From Acidovorax_G lacteus (GTDB lineage Bacteria > Pseudomonadota > Gammaproteobacteria > Burkholderiales > Burkholderiaceae_C): a DNA stretch of 64,000 nt. This document shows positions 7,456 through 16,758 of this stretch, one piece after another (position 1 is the first letter of the stretch; every line of letters starts with the position of its first letter). Below the pieces are notes generated by a model. That model saw only the letters and a program-made list of their open reading frames with translations, did no database searches and was not told where the DNA came from. Location: the NCBI RefSeq assembly GCF_039540375.1, contig NZ_BAABEX010000029.1:310001-374000 (forward strand), read 5' to 3'. The position numbers were made by a program, and so were the translations under genes.

Positions 7456-10059
7456 ATGTTGAAAGCCTACCGTGACCACGCCGCCGAGCGCGCCGCCCTC
7501 GGTATTCCGCCGCTGCCGCTGGACGCCAAGCAGGTCGCCGAGTTGATCGAACTGATCAAGAACCCGCCCGCTGGCGAGGAGGCATTCCTGCTGGAACTGC
7601 TGACCCACCGCGTGCCGCCTGGAGTGGACGACGCTGCCAAGGTCAAGGCATCTTTCCTGGCGGCTGTGGCCCACGGAGACGTGGCCGTCGGCTTGATCTC
7701 CAAGGCCAAGGCCACAGAACTGCTGGGTACCATGGTGGGCGGCTACAACGTCAAGCCGCTGATCGATCTGCTCGACGACGCGGACGTGGCCGCAGTGGCC
7801 GCAGAGGGCCTGAAAAAGACCCTGCTGATGTTCGATGCCTTCCACGATGTGGCAGAGAAGGTCAAGGCGGGCAATGCCCATGCCAAGGCTGTGATGCAGA
7901 GTTGGGCCGATGCCGAGTGGTTCACCTCGCGCCCCGAAGTGGCCCGGAAGATCACGGTCACCGTGTTCAAGGTGCCCGGCGAGACCAACACCGACGACCT
8001 GTCGCCCGCTCCGGATGCCTGGAGCCGCCCCGACATTCCGCTGCACTACCTGGCCATGCTGAAGAACACGCGCCCTGACGCGGCCTTCAAGCCTGAGGAA
8101 GACGGCAAGCGTGGCCCGATCCAGTTCATCGAGGATCTGAAGAAGAAGGGCCATCTGGTTGCCTACGTGGGGGACGTGGTGGGCACGGGCTCGAGCCGCA
8201 AGTCGGCCACCAACAGCGTCATCTGGGCCACGGGCGAAGATATTCCCTTCGTGCCCAACAAGCGCTTTGGGGGTGTCACACTGGGCGGAAAGATCGCGCC
8301 AATCTTCTTCAACACGCAGGAAGACTCGGGCTCGCTCCCCATCGAAGTGGACGTGAACAAGCTGGAGATGGGCGACGTGATCGACGTGCTGCCCTATGAC
8401 GGCAAGCTGCTCAAAAACGGCGAGACCGTGGCCGAGTTCCAGCTCAAGAGCGATGTGCTGCTGGACGAAGTGCGGGCTGGTGGCCGTATCAACCTGATCA
8501 TCGGCCGCTCGCTCACGGGCAAGGCGCGTGAATTCCTGGGCTTGCCGGCCTCCACGGTGTTCCGCCTGCCGGTGGCTCCGAAGGACACGGGCAAGGGCTA
8601 CACCCTGGCCCAGAAGATGGTCGGCCGCGCCTGCGGCTTGCCGGTGGTGGGTGGCAACCAGCAGGGCATCCGCCCGGGCACGTACTGCGAACCCAAGATG
8701 ACCACCGTGGGTTCTCAGGACACGACCGGTCCGATGACCCGCGACGAACTCAAGGACCTGGCCTGCCTGGGCTTCTCGGCCGACCTCGTGATGCAGTCCT
8801 TCTGCCACACCGCAGCCTATCCCAAGGCGGTGGACGTGAAGATGCACCGCGAATTGCCGACCTTCATCAGCAACCGCGGTGGGGTGGCACTGCGTCCGGG
8901 CGACGGCGTGATCCACAGCTGGCTTAACCGCCTGCTGCTGCCTGACACCGTGGGCACGGGCGGCGATTCGCACACCCGTTTCCCGATTGGCATCTCCTTC
9001 CCCGCAGGTTCGGGTCTGGTGGCCTTCGGTGCCGCCACCGGCGTGATGCCGCTGGACATGCCCGAGTCGGTGCTGGTGCGCTTCAAGGGCCAGATGCAGC
9101 CTGGCGTGACCCTGCGTGACCTGGTACATGCGATTCCGCTGTATGCCATCAAGGCCGGCCTGCTGACCGTTGAGAAGAAGGGCAAGAAGAACATCTTCTC
9201 GGGCCGCATTTTGGAAATCGAAGGTCTGCCCGACCTGAAGGTGGAGCAGGCATTCGAGCTGTCGGACGCTTCGGCCGAACGCTCTGCTGCGGGCTGCACG
9301 ATCAAGCTGAACCCCGAGCCGATCAAGGAGTATCTGACCTCCAACATCGTGCTCATGAAGAACATGATCGCCGACGGCTACGAAGACAAGCGCACGCTGG
9401 AGCGCCGCATCAAGGCCGTGGAGGGTTGGCTGGCGAATCCGCAACTGCTGGAGGCCGACAAGGACGCCGAATACGCCGCCGTGATCGAGATCGATCTGGC
9501 CGACATCAAGGAACCCATCGTCTGCTGTCCGAACGATCCGGACGATGCCAAGTTCATGTCTGAAGTGGCGGGTACAAAGATCGACGAGGCCTTCATTGGC
9601 TCGTGCATGACCAACATCGGCCACTTCCGTGCAGCTGCCAAGGTGCTGGGCGGCGCTCGCGACATTCCGGTCAAGCTGTGGGTGGCCCCGCCGACCAAGA
9701 TGGACCAGAACGAGCTGATCAAGGAAGGTCACTACGCGACTTTCGGTACGGCCGGTGCGCGTACCGAAATGCCGGGCTGCTCGCTGTGCATGGGCAATCA
9801 GGCGCAGGTGAAGGAAGGCGCTACTGTCATGTCGACCTCGACCCGCAACTTCCCGAACCGCCTGGGCAAGAACACCAACGTGTTCCTGGGCTCGGCCGAG
9901 CTGGCCGCAGTGTGCTCCAAGCTAGGCCGCATCCCGACTGTGGCCGAGTACCACGAGGCCGTGGGTATCGTGAACAAGGACGCTGCCAGCATCTACAAGT
10001 ATATGAACTTCGACCAGATCGAAGAGTACGCAGAGACGGCCAAAGGCGTGACGGTATGA
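7456..10059 (+). CDS. acnB: Aconitate hydratase B / 2-methylisocitrate dehydratase
   Basis: An 867-residue AcnB, interconverting citrate and isocitrate (and able in this family to dehydrate 2-methylisocitrate). The order is the AcnB one: N-terminal HEAT-like domain (1-160), swivel domain, then the catalytic domains. The three [4Fe-4S] ligands are C717 in IGSCMTNIGHF and C775/C778 in GCSLCMGNQ. It has a ribosome site GGAGAG before the ATG and is followed by a strong terminator. It forms a TCA group with sdh and mdh; whether it shares their regulator is unclear, since I see no copy of the ATAAGAC motif upstream. Confidence 0.97.
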   Translation: MLKAYRDHAAERAALGIPPLPLDAKQVAELIELIKNPPAGEEAFLLELLTHRVPPGVDDAAKVKASFLAAVAHGDVAVGLISKAKATELLGTMVGGYNVKPLIDLLDDADVAAVAAEGLKKTLLMFDAFHDVAEKVKAGNAHAKAVMQSWADAEWFTSRPEVARKITVTVFKVPGETNTDDLSPAPDAWSRPDIPLHYLAMLKNTRPDAAFKPEEDGKRGPIQFIEDLKKKGHLVAYVGDVVGTGSSRKSATNSVIWATGEDIPFVPNKRFGGVTLGGKIAPIFFNTQEDSGSLPIEVDVNKLEMGDVIDVLPYDGKLLKNGETVAEFQLKSDVLLDEVRAGGRINLIIGRSLTGKAREFLGLPASTVFRLPVAPKDTGKGYTLAQKMVGRACGLPVVGGNQQGIRPGTYCEPKMTTVGSQDTTGPMTRDELKDLACLGFSADLVMQSFCHTAAYPKAVDVKMHRELPTFISNRGGVALRPGDGVIHSWLNRLLLPDTVGTGGDSHTRFPIGISFPAGSGLVAFGAATGVMPLDMPESVLVRFKGQMQPGVTLRDLVHAIPLYAIKAGLLTVEKKGKKNIFSGRILEIEGLPDLKVEQAFELSDASAERSAAGCTIKLNPEPIKEYLTSNIVLMKNMIADGYEDKRTLERRIKAVEGWLANPQLLEADKDAEYAAVIEIDLADIKEPIVCCPNDPDDAKFMSEVAGTKIDEAFIGSCMTNIGHFRAAAKVLGGARDIPVKLWVAPPTKMDQNELIKEGHYATFGTAGARTEMPGCSLCMGNQAQVKEGATVMSTSTRNFPNRLGKNTNVFLGSAELAAVCSKLGRIPTVAEYHEAVGIVNKDAASIYKYMNFDQIEEYAETAKGVTV

Positions 10060-10113
10060 CGGCGTGACCGGCTGGGGCGCTGAACGCTGCCCCAGCCTTG
10101 GTTGGCGCTTCAA

Positions 10114-10137
10114 GGCCCGCTGATGCGGGCCTTTTTT
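10114..10137 (+). terminator. Rho-independent terminator after acnB
   Basis: GGCCCGC (10114-10120), loop TGAT and GCGGGCC (10125-10131) form a perfect 7-base-pair GC stem followed by six T residues. Confidence 0.9.
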
Positions 10138-10194
10138 ATGGCCGTCTGAACAGCGGAGGCTGCTGCCCTTGCGAGCCCGCGCACAATCCACCCG

Positions 10195-11319
10195 ATGAGC
10201 ATGCTTTCACTGCCCCATGATCCATCCCTCATGCAACGCGCGCTGGATCAGGCCCGCGCTGCCATGTGGCGCACGTCCCCCAATCCGCGCGTGGGCTGTG
10301 TCATCGCTTCGGCGGATGGCACCGTGCTGGGCGAGGGTGGCACGCAGCAGGCTGGAGGGCCCCACGCAGAGATCATGGCCCTGAGGGATGCCGCTGCGCA
10401 TGGCCGCTCGGTGCGGGGTGCGACTGCGTATGTCACCCTGGAGCCTTGCGCGCATCACGGACGCACAGGGCCGTGCTGCGATGCGCTCGTGGCAGCAGGT
10501 ATCGCGCGGGTGGTGGCCTCCATGGAGGACCCCAACCCGCTGGTGGCTGGGCAGGGGTTTGCGCGGCTGCAGGCGGCGGGTGTGCGTGTCGAGGTGGGCC
10601 TCGGGGCGGAGGCCGCGCGGGAGCTAAACCTGGGTTTCTTGAGCCGCATGGTGCGCAAGCGTCCATGGGTCAGACTCAAGGCAGCGCTGTCGGCCGAGGG
10701 CAGCACGGCGCTGGCCAACGGGCAAAGCCAATGGATCACCGGAGACGCCGCGCGTGCCGATGGCCATGCCTGGCGCGCCCGGGCGTGTGCCGTACTGACC
10801 GGTGTCGGAACCGTGCTCTCGGACGATCCGCTGCTGGATGTACGCGCCGTGCAGACCCCGAGACAGCCCCATCTGGTGGTGCTGGACAGCCGCTTGCGCA
10901 CGCCACCGCAGGCACGCCTGTGGGCGGTGGAGCGTCAGCGCTGGATTTATGCCGCAGCGGTTGACGACAACGGGCGCCGCGCCGCTCTGGAGGCGCGTGG
11001 TGCGCAGATCAGGGCGTTGCCCGATGGGCAGGGGCGGGTGGATCTGCCGTCGCTCCTGCAGGACCTGGCGCAGCGCGGCGTGAACGAGCTGCACATAGAA
11101 GCGGGCGCGGAGCTCAATGGTGCATGGCTTGCGGCCGACCTCGTGGACGAGCTGCTGCTGTATGTGGCACCGCGCATCGTGGGGCCAGGGCGGCCGCTGG
11201 CCCTTTGGGGGCCATTGACCCGTCTCGATCAGGCGCGTGACTTCGAATGGCAGTCGTGCGAGCAGATCGGTCGTGATCTGCGGTTGGTGGCGCGGCGTAC
11301 GGGTCCTGTGGCGTTTTGA
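10195..11319 (+). CDS. ribD: Bifunctional riboflavin deaminase/reductase RibD
   Basis: A 374-residue bifunctional enzyme for the second and third steps of riboflavin synthesis. The N-terminal cytidine-deaminase-like domain has the zinc and proton-shuttle motif H57-A-E59 and the zinc cysteines C85 and C94 in PCAHHGRTGPC. The C-terminal half (about 155-370) is the NADPH-dependent reductase. The length is normal. ATG at 10195 and at 10201 are both possible starts. No ribE/ribB genes follow; the next genes are unrelated, so ribD stands apart from the rest of the pathway here. Confidence 0.95.
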   Translation: MSMLSLPHDPSLMQRALDQARAAMWRTSPNPRVGCVIASADGTVLGEGGTQQAGGPHAEIMALRDAAAHGRSVRGATAYVTLEPCAHHGRTGPCCDALVAAGIARVVASMEDPNPLVAGQGFARLQAAGVRVEVGLGAEAARELNLGFLSRMVRKRPWVRLKAALSAEGSTALANGQSQWITGDAARADGHAWRARACAVLTGVGTVLSDDPLLDVRAVQTPRQPHLVVLDSRLRTPPQARLWAVERQRWIYAAAVDDNGRRAALEARGAQIRALPDGQGRVDLPSLLQDLAQRGVNELHIEAGAELNGAWLAADLVDELLLYVAPRIVGPGRPLALWGPLTRLDQARDFEWQSCEQIGRDLRLVARRTGPVAF

Positions 11320-11329
11320 TGCGGCGGGT

Positions 11330-11656
11330 TCACGGCTTGCGGGTGTAGCCCAGGCAGGCTCCAGCATTGGGTCGACCCGCACATTCGCGGTACAGCCTGC
11401 GGTCTCGCTCGGCTTTTGTCTCCTCGGCCGGGCTGCGCGACTGCTTGACGCTGGTTTTGGCGCTTTTGGGCTTGTCGGTTGCTGCTGCCGATGCCGTGGG
11501 CAGCCCCGCAACAACCAGCGCCATGCCGCATGAAACCACGACCGCCCTCAGTAGAACGGGTGGCTTTCTGGGGGCAGGTGGTGCACGATGATGGACCGCG
11601 CCGAATGCGCGACGGCACGCCCATAGGGCAGCCTGTACGCTTGCAAGCTTTTGCAT
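11330..11656 (-). CDS. Small exported protein of unknown function
   Basis: A 108-residue protein. The chosen ATG at 11656 has an excellent ribosome site (AGGAGGTT, 11661-11668 on the other strand), although the frame is open far upstream. A basic stretch is followed by the hydrophobic segment VLLRAVVVSCGMALVVAGLP (about 34-53), which looks like a signal sequence or anchor. The mature part is Lys/Ser-rich and ends with ECAGRPNAGACLGYTRKP, with two cysteines that could pair. I do not recognise the family. It is convergent with ribD and divergent from the aminotransferase, only 33 bases away. Confidence 0.6.
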   Translation of the reverse strand: MQKLASVQAALWACRRAFGAVHHRAPPAPRKPPVLLRAVVVSCGMALVVAGLPTASAAATDKPKSAKTSVKQSRSPAEETKAERDRRLYRECAGRPNAGACLGYTRKP

Positions 11657-11689
11657 ATCAAACCTCCTCTCCGAACACGCCATCGTCCC

Positions 11690-12847
11690 ATGCGTTCCGT
11701 GATCCAGCACCTCGAAGAATCCCGTATCCGTGAAGTGGCGAACGCCGGCATGGGAAGGCCGGACGTACTGGCCTTCTGGTTCGGCGAGAGCGACGAGCCC
11801 ACACCGGAGGCGGTGCGTCGGGCCGCCATCGCATCCATCGAGCGCGGCGAGACCTTCTATGCGCACAACCTGGGCTTGCCTACCCTGCGGGAGGCCTTGG
11901 CGGCGTACATGACGGAACTGCATGGGGCGATCGGGCCGGAGCGCATTGCCGTCACGTCTGGTGGTGTGAGTGCGCTCATGATCGCCATGCAAGCGCTGGT
12001 GGACCCGGGTGACGAGGTGGTGGTGGTGACACCGGTATGGCCCAACCTGATCGCGCAGCCCCAGATTCTGGGGGCTACCGTGCACACGGTGGCGCTGGCG
12101 CCCGATGCGCAGGGTCGCTGGCGGCTGGACCTGGTGGCCTTGCGCGAGGCGGTCGGGCCTCGTACGCGGATGCTGGTACTCAATGCGCCCAACAACCCGA
12201 CCGGGTGGACACTCACACAGCAAGAGCAGCGCGCCATCCTGGATCACTGCCGCGCAACAGGCACCTGGATCCTGGCGGACGAGGTGTACGAACGCCTGTT
12301 CTACGGCGCAGAGGCTGGAGCCTGTGCGCCGAGCTTTCTAGACATAGCGGAGCCCGACGACCGTTTGGTGGTGGCGCACAGTTTTTCGAAGAGCTTTCTC
12401 ATGACCGGCTGGCGCCTGGGCTGGCTGGTGCTGCCGCCCGCGATGACAGCTGCCATCGGCAAGCTCATCGAATTCAACACGTCGTGTGCCAGCGTGTTTT
12501 CGCAACAGGCAGGCCTGGAGGCGCTGGCGCGTGAGGCCGAGATCACACCCCGTGTGCAGCAGCATCTGCAACGCTGCCGCGATACGCTGGTGCCGGCCTT
12601 GCAGTGCGTGCCGGGCCTGCAGGTGGCCGCAGCTCCAGGCGGCATGTATGCGTTTTTTCGGCTGCCAGGCCATCCGGATGCGCTCCAGACGGCCAAGCGT
12701 CTTGTGGTTGAGGCAGGTCTGGGGCTCGCGCCAGGCTGTGCATTCGGCGAGGCAGGGCAGGGCTGGCTGCGCTGGTGCTTTGCGTCGCGCGATCCGCAGC
12801 GCTTGCTGGAGGGCGTGGGGCGGCTGCGCCGCTGGCTCGCGTTATAA
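11690..12847 (+). CDS. Class I/II pyridoxal-phosphate aminotransferase
   Basis: A 385-residue fold-type I aminotransferase. The PLP-binding lysine is K234 in HSFSKSFLMTGWRLGW; NAPNNPTG and ADEVYERLFY supply the substrate and cofactor contacts typical of the AspC/ArAT group. The substrate cannot be told from the sequence; likely candidates are aspartate, aromatic or branched amino acids. The start at 11690 (MRSVIQHLEESRIREVANAG) is chosen because the extra 13 upstream codons would overlap the divergent gene's ribosome site. The stop codon overlaps a TATAAT that may drive rpsO. Confidence 0.88.
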   Translation: MRSVIQHLEESRIREVANAGMGRPDVLAFWFGESDEPTPEAVRRAAIASIERGETFYAHNLGLPTLREALAAYMTELHGAIGPERIAVTSGGVSALMIAMQALVDPGDEVVVVTPVWPNLIAQPQILGATVHTVALAPDAQGRWRLDLVALREAVGPRTRMLVLNAPNNPTGWTLTQQEQRAILDHCRATGTWILADEVYERLFYGAEAGACAPSFLDIAEPDDRLVVAHSFSKSFLMTGWRLGWLVLPPAMTAAIGKLIEFNTSCASVFSQQAGLEALAREAEITPRVQQHLQRCRDTLVPALQCVPGLQVAAAPGGMYAFFRLPGHPDALQTAKRLVVEAGLGLAPGCAFGEAGQGWLRWCFASRDPQRLLEGVGRLRRWLAL

Positions 12848-12848
12848 T
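12843..12848 (+). promoter_or_regulatory. Candidate -10 box for rpsO
   Basis: A perfect TATAAT hexamer overlaps the aminotransferase stop codon, about 100 bases before the rpsO start. No good -35 hexamer is visible at the expected distance, so this is only a partial promoter match. Confidence 0.4.
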
Positions 12849-12948
12849 CCGCGGGTTTTGCATGTTGCAAAGCGCACGCAGGAGGCCGTTCCAGCCGCCT
12901 GCGCAAGTCACAACCCGGGCCCAGTGCCCGCACGATAAGGAAATTTCC

Positions 12949-13215
12949 ATGATCGCCTCTTCCATCAAGGCCGAAGTCGTCAAGGCCAACGCACGCAGCG
13001 AAAACGACACCGGCAGCCCCGAAGTGCAGGTTGCACTGTTGACCGCCCGCATCAACGAGCTGACCCCCCACTTCAAGCAGCACGCCAAGGACCACCATGG
13101 CCGTCGCGGTCTGCTGCGCATGGTGAGCCGCCGCCGCAAGCTGCTGGACTACCTCAAGGCCAAGGACGCTGACCGTTACACGGCCCTGATCAGCAAGCTG
13201 GGTCTGCGCAAGTAA
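12949..13215 (+). CDS. rpsO: 30S ribosomal protein S15
   Basis: An 88-residue S15, the usual length. Conserved segments NDTGSPEVQVALLT, HFKQHAKDHHGRRGLL and MVSRRRKLLDYLK contact 16S rRNA and S6/S18 partners. The ORF is open further upstream, but ATG 12949, with AAGGAAATTTCC before it, gives the standard N terminus MIASSIKAEVV. It precedes pnp, the same order as in many proteobacteria, where S15 and PNPase expression are linked. A terminator-like hairpin separates the two genes. Confidence 0.97.
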   Translation: MIASSIKAEVVKANARSENDTGSPEVQVALLTARINELTPHFKQHAKDHHGRRGLLRMVSRRRKLLDYLKAKDADRYTALISKLGLRK

Positions 13216-13230
13216 TTGCCACCGTATGCC

Positions 13231-13268
13231 AAAACGCCTGGGTTAGTCCGCTAGCTCAGGCGTTTTTT
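13231..13268 (+). terminator. Terminator between rpsO and pnp
   Basis: AAAACGCCTG (13231-13240) pairs with CAGGCGTTTT (13257-13266), forming a 10-base-pair stem around a 16-base loop, followed by more T. In Escherichia coli an incomplete terminator lies at the same place, so read-through into pnp is plausible. Confidence 0.8.
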
Positions 13269-13417
13269 ACTTCGGAGCCGCAAAACAGAGCGAAGCTGTG
13301 TCATTCCAACAGTGCTGCCAATGCGCAGGGCAGGGCTGCTGGAATGGCATCGTGTTCTGAATTGCACTCCGGTCCCCGGCGGGAAGGCATCGCCCGCCAT
13401 CACTACAGGAGATATTC

Positions 13418-15652
13418 ATGAGCATGTTCAACAAGGTCACCAAGACATTCCAGTGGGGCGACAAGACCGTCGTCATGGAAACGGGTGAAATCGCCCGCCA
13501 GGCCACTGGCGCGGTGCTGGTCAACATCGACGATACCGTGGTGCTGGCCACTGTGGTGGCCTCCAAGAGCGCCAAGCCGGGCCAGGACTTCTTTCCGCTG
13601 ACCGTTGACTACATCGAAAAAACCTATGCCGCCGGCAAGATTCCGGGTAGCTTCTTCAAGCGCGAGGCCAAGCCCAGCGAACTCGAAACGCTGACCAGCC
13701 GCCTGATCGACCGTCCGATCCGCCCCCTGTTCCCCGAAGGCTTCTTCAACGAAGTGCATGTGGTCATCCACACGCTGTCGCTGAACCCTGAGGTGGACGC
13801 TGACATCGCCGCCATGATCGCCACCTCGGCCGCACTGGCCGTATCGGGTATTCCGTTCAATGGCCCGATTGGCGCTGCGCGCGTGGGCTACATCAATGGC
13901 GAATACGTGCTCAACCCGGGCCAGACGGCGCGCAAGAACAGCCAGATGGACCTGGTGGTCGCTGGCACCGAAGCGGCCGTGCTGATGGTCGAATCGGAAG
14001 CGCTGCAGCTGTCCGAAGAAGTGATGCTGGGCGCCGTGGTGTTTGGCCACGAGCAGGGCAAGGTGGCGATCAACGCCATCCATGAGCTGGTGCGCGACGC
14101 CGGCAAGCCCGTGTGGGACTGGCAGCCGCCTGCCAAGGACGAGCCGCTGATCGCCAAGGTCAACGCGCTGGCCGAAGACAAGCTGCGCGCGGCCTACCAG
14201 ATCCGCAACAAGCAGGCCCGTACCCAGGCTTGCCGCGAGGCCTACGCCGCCGTGATGGAAGGCCTGAAGGCCGAAGGTGTGGAGTTCGATGCCGTCAAGG
14301 TCGAAGGCCTGCTGTTCGACATCGAAGCCCGCATCGTGCGTGGCCAGATCCTGGCCGGTGAGCCGCGCATCGACGGCCGCGACACGCGCACCGTGCGCCC
14401 CATCGAAATCCGCAACAGCGTGCTGCCCCGCACGCACGGCTCGGCCCTGTTCACCCGCGGTGAAACCCAGGCGCTGGTCGTGGCCACGCTGGGCACCGAG
14501 CGCGACGCCCAGCGCATCGACGCGCTGGCCGGCGAGTTCGAAGACCGCTTCATGCTGCACTACAACATGCCCCCGTTCGCCACCGGCGAAGTGGGCCGCA
14601 TGGGCAGCACCAAGCGCCGCGAAATCGGGCACGGCCGCCTGGCCAAGCGCGCCCTCGTGGCCGTGCTGCCCACCAAGGAAGAGTTCCCCTACACCATGCG
14701 TGTGGTGTCCGAAATCACCGAATCCAACGGCTCCTCGTCGATGGCCTCGGTGTGCGGCGGCTGCCTCTCGTTGATGGACGCTGGCGTGCCCATGAAGGCG
14801 CACGTGGCCGGTATCGCCATGGGCCTGATCAAGGACGGCAACCGCTTCGCCGTGCTGACCGACATCCTGGGCGACGAGGACCACCTGGGCGACATGGACT
14901 TCAAGGTGGCCGGCACCACGGGCGGTATCACGGCGCTGCAGATGGACATCAAGATCCAGGGCATCACCAAGGAAATCATGGAAGTCGCCCTGGCGCAGGC
15001 CAAGGAAGCGCGCATGCACATCCTGGGCAAGATGCAGGAAGCCATGGGCGAGGCCAAGGCCGAGGTCAGCAGCTTCGCGCCCAAGCTCTACACGATGAAG
15101 ATCAATCCCGAGAAGATCCGCGATGTGATCGGCAAGGGTGGGGCGGTGATCCGCGCGCTGACCGAAGAGACCGGCTGCCAGATCAACATCGAGGAAGACG
15201 GCACCATCACCATTGCTGCCACCGACGCCACCAAGGCCGACGAGGCCAAGCGCCGCATCGAGCAGATCACGGCCGAGGTCGAGATCGGCAAGGTGTACGA
15301 AGGCCCGGTCACCAAGATCCTGGACTTTGGTGCGCTGATCAACCTGCTGCCCGGCAAGGACGGCCTGCTGCACATCAGCCAGATCGCCCATGAGCGCGTC
15401 GAGAAGGTCACCGACTACCTGAGCGAAGGCCAGATCGTGAAGGTCAAGGTACTCGAGACCGACGAAAAGGGTCGCGTGAAGCTGTCGATGAAGGCGCTTG
15501 CCGACCGTCCGGCTGGCATGAGCGATCGCCCGGCCCCGGCCGAGCGCGGCGAGCGTTCGGAGCGTGGCGACCGCGGTGAAGGCCGCCGTGAGCGCCACCG
15601 CGATGGCGACCGCGCTCCGGTCGAGCAGCAACAGCAGCAACAGCAGCAGTGA
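13418..15652 (+). CDS. pnp: Polyribonucleotide nucleotidyltransferase (PNPase)
   Basis: A 744-residue 3'-5' phosphorolytic exoribonuclease of the RNA degradosome. Two RNase PH domains (about 1-230 and 310-540) flank an alpha-helical linker, followed by a KH domain (KIRDVIGKGGAVIRALTEET, about 565-585) and an S1 domain (about 625-695). The tail is unusual: an Arg/Gly/Glu-rich stretch (ERGERSERGDRGEGRRER) ending in eight glutamines, longer than the 711-residue E. coli enzyme. A good ribosome site AGGAG precedes ATG 13418. It follows rpsO as usual. Confidence 0.97.
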   Translation: MSMFNKVTKTFQWGDKTVVMETGEIARQATGAVLVNIDDTVVLATVVASKSAKPGQDFFPLTVDYIEKTYAAGKIPGSFFKREAKPSELETLTSRLIDRPIRPLFPEGFFNEVHVVIHTLSLNPEVDADIAAMIATSAALAVSGIPFNGPIGAARVGYINGEYVLNPGQTARKNSQMDLVVAGTEAAVLMVESEALQLSEEVMLGAVVFGHEQGKVAINAIHELVRDAGKPVWDWQPPAKDEPLIAKVNALAEDKLRAAYQIRNKQARTQACREAYAAVMEGLKAEGVEFDAVKVEGLLFDIEARIVRGQILAGEPRIDGRDTRTVRPIEIRNSVLPRTHGSALFTRGETQALVVATLGTERDAQRIDALAGEFEDRFMLHYNMPPFATGEVGRMGSTKRREIGHGRLAKRALVAVLPTKEEFPYTMRVVSEITESNGSSSMASVCGGCLSLMDAGVPMKAHVAGIAMGLIKDGNRFAVLTDILGDEDHLGDMDFKVAGTTGGITALQMDIKIQGITKEIMEVALAQAKEARMHILGKMQEAMGEAKAEVSSFAPKLYTMKINPEKIRDVIGKGGAVIRALTEETGCQINIEEDGTITIAATDATKADEAKRRIEQITAEVEIGKVYEGPVTKILDFGALINLLPGKDGLLHISQIAHERVEKVTDYLSEGQIVKVKVLETDEKGRVKLSMKALADRPAGMSDRPAPAERGERSERGDRGEGRRERHRDGDRAPVEQQQQQQQQ

Positions 15653-15682
15653 TGCGGATCAGGATGTCTCCCGGCATCCTGG

Positions 15683-15739
15683 TTGCTATGATTTTGATAG
15701 CTGCTTGTGCTTGAATATTAAGCACGAGCGGTTTTCTTT
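15683..15739 (+). repeat. Dispersed palindromic repeat, copy A (after pnp)
   Basis: The copy starts TTGCTATGATTTTGATAGCT, continues with GCTTGTGCTT, a 7-base loop and AAGCACGAGC (stem 15703-15712 with 15720-15729), then GGTTTTCTTT. It shares this layout with copies at 35648, 41153, 55872 and 56068. The hairpin plus T-rich tail 31 bases after the pnp stop may also act as its transcription terminator. Similar intergenic elements are, to my recollection, common in Comamonadaceae genomes. Confidence 0.75.
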
Positions 15740-15765
15740 ACACTGAATCCTCTGACCCACAAGGC

Positions 15766-16758
15766 ATGAAAGCCATCGCCATCACCGCCCCAGGCGGCCC
15801 CGACGTGCTGCAGCCCGTGGAGGCTCCGACGCCCACCCCTGGTGCGGGCGAGGTGCTGATCCGCGTGACGGCCAGCGGTGTGAACCGCCCGGACGTGCTG
15901 CAGCGCAAGGGGCTGTACGCTCCGCCGCCGGGTGCGTCGGAACTGCCGGGCCTGGAAGTGGCCGGTGAAATCGTGTCGGGCGATGCTGCGGCGCTTGCAG
16001 CCGAAGGCCTTCGCGTGGGCGACCGCGTGTGTGCCCTGGTGGCGGGTGGCGGCTATGCCGAGTACTGCGTGGCACCGGTGGTGCAGTGCCTGCCGGTTCC
16101 GGCGGGGCTTAGCGACCTGGAGGCCGCCTCGCTGCCCGAGACCTTCTTCACCGTCTGGAGCAACGTGTTCGACCGCGCGCGCCTGCAGCCGGGTGAAACC
16201 CTGCTCGTGCAGGGCGGCACCAGCGGCATCGGCGTCACCGCCATCCAGCTTGCGCGCGCACTCGGTGCGACGGTGATCGCCACCGCGGGCAGCGCCGCCA
16301 AATGCGACGCTTGCCTGGCGCTCGGCGCGCACCATGCCATCGACTACAAGCGCCAGGACTTTCGTGACGAGGCGCTGCGCCTCACCGAAGGCCGTGGCGT
16401 GGACGTGATCCTCGACATGGTCGCGGGTGAGTACGTGGCGCGCGAAGTCGAATGCCTGGCCGAAGACGGCCGCCTGGTCATCATCGCGGTGCAAGGCGGG
16501 GTGCAGGCGCAGTGCAACGCGGGGCTGGTGCTGCGCCGCCGGCTCACCATCACCGGTTCCACCTTGCGCCCGCGCCCGGTTGCCTTCAAAGGAGCCATCG
16601 CGCGTGCGTTGCGCTCCCAGGTGTGGCCGCTGATCGAGCAGGGGCGCGTGCGCCCGGTGCTGTTCAAGACCTTTGCGGCCCATGAGGTCGCGCAGGCCCA
16701 TGCCTTGATGGAATCCAACCAACACATCGGCAAGATAGTTCTTACCTGGACGTCATGA
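15766..16758 (+). CDS. NAD(P)H-quinone oxidoreductase, zinc-free MDR family
   Basis: A 330-residue medium-chain dehydrogenase/reductase of the quinone oxidoreductase (PIG3/QOR-like) group. The N-terminal GroES-like domain has VTASGVNRPDVLQRKGLY, and the NADPH-binding motif is VQGGTSGIGVTAIQLA at about residues 147-162. The zinc ligands of alcohol dehydrogenases are absent, as expected. Its last four bases overlap the tpiA start (ATGA), so translation of the two is probably coupled. The physiological quinone or enone substrate is not known. Confidence 0.88.
   Translation: MKAIAITAPGGPDVLQPVEAPTPTPGAGEVLIRVTASGVNRPDVLQRKGLYAPPPGASELPGLEVAGEIVSGDAAALAAEGLRVGDRVCALVAGGGYAEYCVAPVVQCLPVPAGLSDLEAASLPETFFTVWSNVFDRARLQPGETLLVQGGTSGIGVTAIQLARALGATVIATAGSAAKCDACLALGAHHAIDYKRQDFRDEALRLTEGRGVDVILDMVAGEYVAREVECLAEDGRLVIIAVQGGVQAQCNAGLVLRRRLTITGSTLRPRPVAFKGAIARALRSQVWPLIEQGRVRPVLFKTFAAHEVAQAHALMESNQHIGKIVLTWTS

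Noticed and set aside
15550..15640. Possible frameshift or low-quality end of pnp because of the long tail
   Set aside because: Frame and codon use stay normal to the stop, and disordered R/G-rich PNPase tails are plausible in this group.
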